Assembly (NCBI GenBank): GCA_943914115.1
Contig: CALUAU010000023.1
Coordinates: 1 to 19,890, forward strand
Source: an uncultured Microbacteriaceae bacterium
GTDB lineage: Bacteria; Actinomycetota; Actinomycetes; Actinomycetales; Microbacteriaceae
Length of the DNA stretch: 19,890 nt
Direction: 5' to 3'
The position numbers were made by a program, and so were the translations under genes. Each line of letters begins with the position of its first letter. Within the stretch, counting starts at the first letter, position 1. This document shows positions 15,067-19,890 of this stretch, one piece after another. The notes beneath the pieces are model-generated. The model was not told where the DNA came from, searched no databases, and saw nothing but the letters and a program-made list of their open reading frames with translations.

Positions 15067-15150
15067 TAATCCACAGAGTTATCCACAAATTACACAAGTG
15101 TGAATAACACCGGTGTAATTCATCCCCACCTGTGGACAGCCTGTGGATAA
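15067..15150. other. Cluster of DnaA-box-like 9-mers
   Basis: Within 84 bp there are TTATCCACA at 15079-15087 (plus), TGTGAATAA at 15099-15107 and TGTGGATAA at 15142-15150 (both minus). All three match TTATNCACA exactly. Near matches are TAATCCACA at 15067-15075 and TGTGGACAG at 15131-15139. An 8-bp inverted repeat AATTACAC (15088-15095) / GTGTAATT (15113-15120) surrounds the second box. The 171-bp gap is between convergent crgA and the rhomboid gene, so a promoter role is unlikely. Confidence 0.7.
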
Positions 15151-15213
15151 CGTGAGTTTTCGGTCGAGCTGCCGTCACCGATGGGTGCTGATTGACGGAT
15201 GCGGTGCGCCACT

Positions 15214-16065
15214 CTACAGCAATGAACCGAACACCGGTGGTAGCGCGATGAACAGTACCGCGAGTATGACCATCACCGGAATCGCCAATCGGATTCGGCG
15301 AGGCGAGGCCGTACCGCCGCGTTCGTGATCGCGCAGCAACACCGACGCTGCAATCACACCGGTGAGCGCGCCGCCCAGGTGCGCCTCCCACGAAATACCC
15401 GGGTTCATCAACGAGACCACGACATTGAGCGCGATCAACACAATCATTGGTGTGATGTCTTGCTGCAACCGACGCATCACGACAAACCAGGCACCGATCA
15501 GACCGAACACCATACCCGAGGCTCCGATAACGGCCGTCGTCGGGGCAAGCAGCGACACCGCAAATGAGCCGCCGAGCGCCGAAACCAGCAGCAGCATCGT
15601 GTAGCGCAGGCGGCCAAACATGGGTTCGAGCACCCGGCCAAACAGCCACAGTGACACCAGGTTCATCGCCAGATGCCACAGGCCACCGTGCAGAAAAGCC
15701 GATGTGAGCATCCGCCACGGCTCAAAAACACCGTATTGCCCACTCGTATACACCGGTGAATAGGTGCCGTAATAGTCAACAAACGGCACTTTCAGCACAT
15801 TCGCGGTGAACCACTGCGCCACAAAGACGAGGGCGCACAGGCCCATCACCACATAGGTGACAACCGGCTGCTCGGCGCCGGCGATACGCAGTTTGCGCAC
15901 CCGACGAGGCTGAGCAAGGTGATCGGCCCGCATGCACTCCGGGCAGATGACCCCCACCGGAGCCGGAGTCTGACACTCACCACACACGGTGCGGGTGCAA
16001 CGTTGACAGAGAACGAAGCTCTGCCGGTCGGGGTGTCGGTAACAGTAGTTCTCGGTAGAGGTCAT
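15214..16065 (-). CDS. Rhomboid-family intramembrane serine protease with N-terminal zinc-binding domain
   Basis: 283 aa. It cleaves membrane-protein substrates inside the bilayer. The N-terminal 45 residues hold a B-box-like cysteine/histidine cluster (C8, H11, C20, C23, C28, C31, C41, C44) likely to bind zinc. About six to seven membrane helices follow. Rhomboid motifs are HGGLWHLAMN (H126, H131, N135), GASGMVFGLIGAW (catalytic S183) and HLGGALTG (catalytic H229). Start ATG 16065 is 17 nt after the cyclophilin stop, so both genes probably form one unit. No strong SD is visible. Physiological substrates are unknown. Confidence 0.92.
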   Translation of the reverse strand: MTSTENYCYRHPDRQSFVLCQRCTRTVCGECQTPAPVGVICPECMRADHLAQPRRVRKLRIAGAEQPVVTYVVMGLCALVFVAQWFTANVLKVPFVDYYGTYSPVYTSGQYGVFEPWRMLTSAFLHGGLWHLAMNLVSLWLFGRVLEPMFGRLRYTMLLLVSALGGSFAVSLLAPTTAVIGASGMVFGLIGAWFVVMRRLQQDITPMIVLIALNVVVSLMNPGISWEAHLGGALTGVIAASVLLRDHERGGTASPRRIRLAIPVMVILAVLFIALPPVFGSLL

Positions 16066-16082
16066 CTCAGAAATAACGAATC

Positions 16083-16628
16083 CTAGCTGAGTTCGCTGAT
16101 GTCAACCGACTCAATCACCACATCCTGCAGCGGTTTATCGCGACCATCAGTGGCCACCTGCTCGATCTCATCGACGACGCGCTTCGAGTCGTCATCGGCA
16201 ACCTCACCAAAAATCGTGTGCTTACCCTGCAACCACTCGGTGGAAGCAGTGGTGATGAAGAACTGCGAGCCATTGGTGCCGCGGCCCAAGCGCTTGCCGG
16301 CGTTCGCCATGGCGAGCTTGTAAGGCTTGGTGAAGTCAAGCTCGGGGTGGATCTCGTCATCAAAGGTAAAACCGGGGCCGCCGGTACCGACACCGAGCGG
16401 GTCGCCACCCTGAAGCATGAAGTCTTTGATGATGCGATGGAAGATCACCCCGTTATAGAACGGGGTGTTGGTGCGAGTCTCACCGGTTTTTGGGTCTACC
16501 CATTCGAGCTCGCCAGTGGCAAGACCGGTGATGACCTTCACGGTGTTCGGTGCGTGGTGGCCGAACAGGTTGAGCTTAATGTCACCGTGATTGGTGTGGA
16601 GGGTCATTACTGCTGTCGCAATCGTCAT
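16083..16628 (-). CDS. ppiA: Cyclophilin-type peptidyl-prolyl cis-trans isomerase
   Basis: 181 aa cytoplasmic folding catalyst with no signal peptide. Active-site motifs are FHRIIKDFMLQGGD (residues 63-76, R65, M71, Q73), GTNGSQFFITT (117-127), W132 and KHTIFGEV (H137). The N-terminus MTIATAVMTLHTNHGDI matches actinobacterial members, so the first ATG was kept over Met8. No SD is visible upstream, and CAAGAT 6 nt before the ATG could be a leaderless -10. A cyclophilin close to crgA and the pknB block is conserved in mycobacteria, supporting the origin-proximal location. Confidence 0.93.
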   Translation of the reverse strand: MTIATAVMTLHTNHGDIKLNLFGHHAPNTVKVITGLATGELEWVDPKTGETRTNTPFYNGVIFHRIIKDFMLQGGDPLGVGTGGPGFTFDDEIHPELDFTKPYKLAMANAGKRLGRGTNGSQFFITTASTEWLQGKHTIFGEVADDDSKRVVDEIEQVATDGRDKPLQDVVIESVDISELS

Positions 16629-16748
16629 GGCTACATCTTGTCATGCTGCAGCTTGAATCTTCCGCACCGGCACCAGATTCAGCTTGCCTTATGCCGCGCG
16701 TGAAACACTGATGGTGTGTGACAAATCCCACCGATACGGAGGTAAGTG

Positions 16749-17471
16749 ATGGCTCTGTCACGGAAGAACCAGCGGAAGCTCACCAAGCTGCGCAAAGAAG
16801 CCGACCGCCTCTGGCGCGAGCAGCAGGTCGTGTTTGAAAAAGCTGGCCGCCTCGCCTCCCAGGCTGGCGGCGTCGGTCGCGATGTCGCTAACGAGGAAGT
16901 GCTCCCACCGGTGCGCGAGACCTACGACCGCAATGTCCGCCCCGCATTCGAAGGCGGTGTCAAAACCGGCCGCAAAGCAATGAAGCACGCCGAAAAGACC
17001 ATTAACACCAAGGTGCTGCCCGCACTCGCCGCAGTTGGTGGCAGTGTCACCGGTGCCGTGCGCGAATTCGCCGACAACAACAAGACGCTCCAGAACGTGC
17101 AACACCGCGCCGAAAACATGACGAAGGAAGCTGGTAAACGAATGAACAACCTGCAAACTGAAATTGCTGCCGTTGCCGACAAGGCCAAAGAGGCGGCAGC
17201 CAACGCAACCAAGAAGGCCGAAAAAGAGACCAAGAAGCTGACCCGGAAGGCGAAGAAGGCTCAGCGTCAGGCAGAGAAGAAGTTCGCGAAGACAACCAAC
17301 AAGAAGGGCCTCGGCTTCGGCGGCTGGTTCTTGATTGGCACCGCGGTCACGGCAGCTGCTGCGCTGGGCTATGCCCTGTGGCAAACCTTCCGCGCCGACG
17401 ACGACCTGTGGATCGCCGACGAAGAACTCGACGCACCCGTCACCTCGGTTGAAGCGCCGACCGCCAAGTAA
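16749..17471 (+). CDS. Lys/Ala-rich helical protein with C-terminal membrane anchor, unknown function
   Basis: 240 aa. ATG 16749 has GGAGG 6 nt upstream. An adjacent GTG at 16746 is less well placed. Residues 1-185 are almost entirely charged helix, with repeated Ala/Lys/Glu patterns such as EKETKKLTRKAKKAQRQAEK, which suggests an extended coiled coil or an amphipathic membrane-lining helix. One membrane segment follows (about 189-213, GFGGWFLIGTAVTAAAALGYAL), then a short acidic tail. The pattern recalls YtxH-like stress proteins or histone-like basic tails, but I see no decisive motif. It is transcribed away from ppiA across a 120-bp gap and ends at a clear terminator. Confidence 0.85.
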   Translation: MALSRKNQRKLTKLRKEADRLWREQQVVFEKAGRLASQAGGVGRDVANEEVLPPVRETYDRNVRPAFEGGVKTGRKAMKHAEKTINTKVLPALAAVGGSVTGAVREFADNNKTLQNVQHRAENMTKEAGKRMNNLQTEIAAVADKAKEAAANATKKAEKETKKLTRKAKKAQRQAEKKFAKTTNKKGLGFGGWFLIGTAVTAAAALGYALWQTFRADDDLWIADEELDAPVTSVEAPTAK

Positions 17472-17485
17472 GCCACCGGCTCAGC

Positions 17486-17520
17486 AAGAACCCCGAGACC
17501 ATCACGGTGTCGGGGTTCTT
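17486..17520 (+). terminator. Terminator after the Lys/Ala-rich gene
   Basis: AAGAACCCCGA (17486-17496) pairs with TCGGGGTTCTT (17510-17520), extended inside by ACC/GGT, leaving a small loop. The hairpin begins 14 bp after the stop at 17471. It is also the left end of the 78-bp repeat shared with 18111-18188, where the stem is degraded. Confidence 0.8.
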
Positions 17521-17563
17521 CGCGTCAGCGCTTCTTCTTCAAGTTTTCGAGATGACCGGTGCG
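17486..17563. repeat. Direct repeat copy 1, carrying a NUDIX 3'-end remnant
   Basis: 78 bp, co-linear without gaps with 18111-18188 and about 65 of 78 positions identical by hand count. The last 21 bp (17543-17563) are identical and similarity stops abruptly there. On the minus strand it reads RTGHLENLKKKR then a stop at 17527-17525, the same C-terminus as the NUDIX protein. This is therefore a detached gene end or an attachment-site-like duplication. Confidence 0.85.
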
Positions 17564-17649
17564 TACCACCTCACCTGTTTGTCAGTCTGTAAGAACTGGC
17601 ACCGGCAGCAGTGCGCACGCATCCATTGGCACACATTGAATGACACCAC

Positions 17650-18039
17650 TCACTTTGACGGACGCTGCAGCCCCGATTGGCGCTTTGATCGCATCATCGC
17701 CGTTGCCATACCTCCAAGCAAAACTGCTACACCCGCCAAGCCAAGTGTTCTGAAGCTCAATTCAGGCCCTGATCGATGAGTACCGATGAACGCGGCTGTG
17801 CCACTACCATCTACTTCTCGATATCCATATTCACAGAATGCACCTAGTGGAAACACTGATACCTTCTGTTCAATAACGAGACGTTCATATTTACCCGCTG
17901 GAGCATTCTGCTCGCAGGCATGAAACTCTGCGGCTACCCCAAACACCACACTTCCGATGGTGAAGATGACAACTAGCGCGGCGAGCGTCCACAGCGTCAC
18001 CACAGTTGCTTTTATTCGGCCCTCGGCTTTTGCTAACAC
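17650..18039 (-). CDS. Small two-helix membrane protein in a lower-GC insert
   Basis: 129 aa from GTG 18039, which has GGGAAG 6 nt upstream. A TTG frame to 18108 is possible but has weaker support and runs almost to the repeat. Two membrane helices (about 12-36 and 97-115) flank an extracytoplasmic loop with Cys42 and Cys69 and the pattern FPLGAFCEYGYREVDGSG. Small actinobacterial membrane proteins of unknown function often carry such a proline-glycine-cysteine motif. GC is low here: 88 of 180 bases (about 49%) in 17761-17940, against well over 60% in most neighbours. The gene lies between the two 78-bp repeats. Transfer is suggested, not proven. Confidence 0.7.
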   Translation of the reverse strand: MLAKAEGRIKATVVTLWTLAALVVIFTIGSVVFGVAAEFHACEQNAPAGKYERLVIEQKVSVFPLGAFCEYGYREVDGSGTAAFIGTHRSGPELSFRTLGLAGVAVLLGGMATAMMRSKRQSGLQRPSK

Positions 18040-18110
18040 TGAAGTCTTCCCACGCCTGCAACCTACAACAACTATTTCAGCCCGGCCACCAAAGAGTCGA
18101 CTCGACAACC

Positions 18111-18188
18111 AAGAACCCCAACACGTTTCCGGCGTCGGGGCTGTTCGCGCTAGCGCTTTTTCTTCAGGTTTTCGAGATGACCGGTGCG
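18111..18188. repeat. Direct repeat copy 2, overlapping the intact NUDIX 3' end
   Basis: Partner of 17486-17563 at an offset of 625 bp. It covers the last codons and stop (18152-18150) of the NUDIX gene plus its downstream hairpin, which is imperfect here. Differences cluster in the hairpin loop, while the coding part is nearly identical. Confidence 0.85.
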
Positions 18189-18620
18189 GGGCCGCTCGTG
18201 GTAGAGCCGCAGAGCCACACCCACCAACGACACCGTACGCAGCTTCTTTACCTCACGCAGATCAAACCAACGCGCCTCATCAGTCGTGCCGTCAACTTCG
18301 GGCCGCAGTTCACCGCTGGTGATGTGCGCCTGGTACACAATCCGCACACCCTGCAGCGGAGTTTCGGCAGGCCGCCCCTTGCGGCGCCGATTATTGGCGT
18401 TGACGATGATCGAGTCGACACCCAGCAGCGAATCAATCTCGGCGATGTAGCCGGTTTCTTCTTCAATCTCGCGAATAGCGGCATCATACGGATCTTCACC
18501 AGGTTCGACCCCGCCACCGGGTAGCGTCCATCCCGAACGACCGCGAGAGTTCCAATGCGCCAACAAGATCTGCCTGTCTCGCACGATCACCCCGTAGGCA
18601 CCCACTCGGAACCTCATCAT
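18150..18620 (-). CDS. NUDIX hydrolase
   Basis: 156 aa. NUDIX enzymes hydrolyse nucleoside diphosphates linked to another group. The substrate here cannot be read from sequence. The Nudix box is complete at about residues 36-58 (G, E42, REIEEETG with E54 and E55), preceded by SGWTLPGG. AAAGGAG precedes two adjacent ATGs at 18620 and 18617, and either may be used. An upstream frame reaching 18755 lacks support. The basic C-terminus HLENLKKKR is repeated 625 bp away in the 78-bp repeat. It is divergent from the DUF937 gene across a 192-bp gap in which I see no clear promoter. Confidence 0.9.
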   Translation of the reverse strand: MMRFRVGAYGVIVRDRQILLAHWNSRGRSGWTLPGGGVEPGEDPYDAAIREIEEETGYIAEIDSLLGVDSIIVNANNRRRKGRPAETPLQGVRIVYQAHITSGELRPEVDGTTDEARWFDLREVKKLRTVSLVGVALRLYHERPRTGHLENLKKKR

Positions 18621-18812
18621 CAAAGCTCCTTTGCGCGATCGAATACGGGTTGAACAGCGGATGCGGGTCAGAATCTGAATCCTGACACCACATCGGCACC
18701 ACTCGAGTCTAGCGGGGCTCGCTGTGCATCTCAGTCGACCGCGGTTCGCGGGCAAGTTTCCAGACTCAAGCTGGTTCGATAAGAGTTAACACGCCTAGCA
18801 GGAAGGAAAACC

Positions 18813-19448
18813 ATGTCGGAACTCAACTCGCTTCTCGACTCAATCCCCGTCGAGCAGATTGCCGGCCAGCTCGGAGTTTCGACTGACGAGGCACGTCGCG
18901 CAATCGATGCCGCGCTGCCGTCACTGCTTGGTGGGATGCAGGCAAATGCGGCGGATGCGGCCGGTGCGGCATCGCTTTCGAGCGCACTGGGCGCACACGC
19001 CGAGTCGTCGCTGCTCGACGGCGGTATTGATGCTGCGAGTGTCGATACCGAAGACGGCGCCAAAATTGCTCACAACGTTTTCGGCGACAACGAGAGTGCA
19101 GTGACAGAACAGGTGGCGCTTTTCGGTGGTGTCTCACCCGCAGTCATCCAGAAAGTGCTGCCCATCCTCGCACCCATCGTGATGGCTTGGCTCGGTAAGC
19201 AGGTGTTTGGCCGCCAGTCAGCACCCCAACGCCAGTCGACAAAACGTGGCGGCGGTGGCCCCCTGGGTGAGCTGAAAGACATGCTTGACGGCAATCGCAA
19301 CGAGCCGGCACGCAGTGAACCAGCTGGTGGCGGCATTGACATCGGCTCGATTCTGGGTGGACTAATTGGCGGCAAGGGCGGGCTCGGTGGGCGCTTCGGC
19401 GACCTGCTCGGCAACCTCGGCGGATTGCTCGGCGGCGGCCGCCGATAG
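18813..19448 (+). CDS. YidB-like DUF937 protein
   Basis: 211 aa. ATG 18813 has AGGAAGGA 5 nt upstream. The N-terminal part (about 1-140) fits DUF937/YidB: LLDSIPVEQIAGQLGVS, AIDAALPSLLGGMQANA, IAHNVFGDNESAVTEQVA and VLPILAPIVMAWLGKQV. A Gly-rich tail (GSILGGLIGGKGGLGGRFGD, LLGNLGGLLGGGRR) follows. There is no signal peptide. The family's biochemical role is unknown to me. Nothing obvious ends transcription directly after it. The nearest hairpin begins about 130 bp downstream. Confidence 0.9.
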   Translation: MSELNSLLDSIPVEQIAGQLGVSTDEARRAIDAALPSLLGGMQANAADAAGAASLSSALGAHAESSLLDGGIDAASVDTEDGAKIAHNVFGDNESAVTEQVALFGGVSPAVIQKVLPILAPIVMAWLGKQVFGRQSAPQRQSTKRGGGGPLGELKDMLDGNRNEPARSEPAGGGIDIGSILGGLIGGKGGLGGRFGDLLGNLGGLLGGGRR

Positions 19449-19576
19449 CCACGGCGCCGCCCCCTGCACGCTGGGCTGGGTGCCCGAGCCGACGCACACC
19501 AGCGCTGGCGCCAAGCCCCGTGCATCCCAACCCGTTCGGCTCCACCGTGTGCATCCCACCACGAGCCCTACCCTCG

Positions 19577-19645
19577 GCAAATGACCCTCATAACGCGGAA
19601 TGACCCTGTATTAGGAGGGTCATTCCGCAATTGCAGGGTCATTTG
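19577..19645. repeat. Two-tier nested hairpin built from AATGACCCT arms
   Basis: The inner stem is GCGGAATGACCCT (19595-19607) with AGGGTCATTCCGC (19616-19628), perfect over 13 bp with an 8-nt loop. The outer stem is CAAATGACCCT (19578-19588) with AGGGTCATTTG (19635-19645), perfect over 11 bp. Six unpaired bases separate the tiers on each side. Each arm contains AATGACCCT, so several alternative pairings exist. It may end transcription from both sides. Confidence 0.8.
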
Positions 19646-19704
19646 ATGCGCCGTCGAGGTGATTCGGTGCAGTGACTGATGCGGTGGTGTCGCATCCGAC
19701 CTTA

Positions 19705-19768
19705 TTTGTGTGTCTGCGCGGCATTTGTATGTGTTCTGCCACACACAATTAACGCGGAGACACACAAA
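19705..19768. repeat. 16-bp inverted repeat with internal secondary hairpin
   Basis: TTTGTGTGTCTGCGCG (19705-19720) pairs with CGCGGAGACACACAAA (19753-19768) with one G-G mismatch. Inside, TGTGT (19730-19734) can pair with ACACA (19741-19745), extended by TTG/CAA past a bulge. The spacing and nested design resemble the neighbouring structure, but the sequence is unrelated. Confidence 0.7.
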
Positions 19769-19890
19769 ACCGACAGCCAGCGACTTCATTGTGGCGGCGT
19801 GACGACATAACGCACGCCGGTGCGAGCGCGGCGGGGCATACAAGGTTTCGCTTTGGTTGTTGACTCGACGTTGACGGCCCCCCACTAGCG

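Larger units (their letters stand above)
19449..19890. other. Gene-free stretch with nested inverted repeats
   Basis: I see no supported gene here on either strand. Open frames are Arg/Pro/Ser-rich shadows without SD or family motifs. The stretch contains two unusual nested inverted repeats (19577-19645 and 19705-19768) and short repeats of GCATCCCA at 19523-19530 and 19552-19559. The last 60 bases show nothing I can name. Confidence 0.7.

Noticed and set aside
15043..15213. Calling the DnaA-box cluster the chromosomal origin
   Set aside because: dnaA and dnaN are not adjacent and only three exact boxes are present, so oriC itself is not supported here.
14888..15718. 276-codon minus-strand frame overlapping crgA and the rhomboid gene
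   Set aside because: It crosses the DnaA-box region and two real genes, has odd composition, and shows no motif.
17486..18188. Insertion sequence or transposon between the repeats
   Set aside because: No transposase or integrase frame and no terminal inverted repeats are visible. Only direct repeats and one membrane-protein gene are present.
19568..19885. 105-codon minus-strand frame at the right end
   Set aside because: It runs through both nested inverted repeats, has no SD and resembles no protein family.
1..19890. CRISPR arrays, prophage genes or toxin-antitoxin pairs
   Set aside because: I looked for regularly spaced repeats and for phage or toxin motifs on both strands and saw none.

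Overview
The window looks like chromosomal DNA of a high-GC actinobacterium, most likely of the family Microbacteriaceae. The main evidence is the intact fhaA-fhaB-pstP-rodA-pbpA-pknA-pknB cell-wall kinase locus with crgA, a cyclophilin and a rhomboid protease beside it. An actinobacterial GTP-type PEP carboxykinase and a class E sortase fit the same picture. In relatives this kinase block lies near the replication origin. The genus assignment is inference.

Layout. (1) 1-1852, minus strand: an operon nrdI-nrdF followed by an overlapping unknown gene that runs off the left edge, with two NrdR boxes upstream. The NrdF has the residue pattern of the metal-free class Ie (QSK) ribonucleotide reductases. 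(2) 2082-3959: a divergent pckG with unusual metal-site residues, then a shared terminator and a tRNA-Leu(CAG) on the minus strand. (3) 4313-13398, plus strand: FHA adaptor proteins, a PP2C phosphatase, a SEDS polymerase, a class B PBP and two Ser/Thr kinases. Most of these genes are linked by ATGA overlaps. Together they sense peptidoglycan precursors or fragments (PASTA domains), phosphorylate and dephosphorylate division and wall proteins, and build septal or lateral peptidoglycan. (4) 13499-15042: a class E sortase with a small membrane protein on the minus strand, divergent from a long form of CrgA. The two start codons are 32 bp apart and each has its own leaderless-type -10 element. (5) 15043-16628: a cluster of DnaA-box-like 9-mers between convergent genes, then a zinc-finger rhomboid protease and a cyclophilin on the minus strand. 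(6) 16749-19448, accessory-looking: a Lys/Ala-rich membrane-anchored helical protein, a lower-GC small membrane protein between two copies of a 78-bp repeat that carries the 3' end of the neighbouring NUDIX gene, the NUDIX hydrolase itself, and a YidB-like DUF937 protein. (7) 19449-19890: no convincing gene, but two elaborate nested inverted repeats.

The strongest points for a second look are the metal-ligand-free NrdF with its unknown third operon gene, the PEP carboxykinase lacking two of the usual Mn ligands, the repeat-bounded insert beside the NUDIX gene, and the DnaA-box cluster. All positions and alignments were read by eye. No database search was possible.
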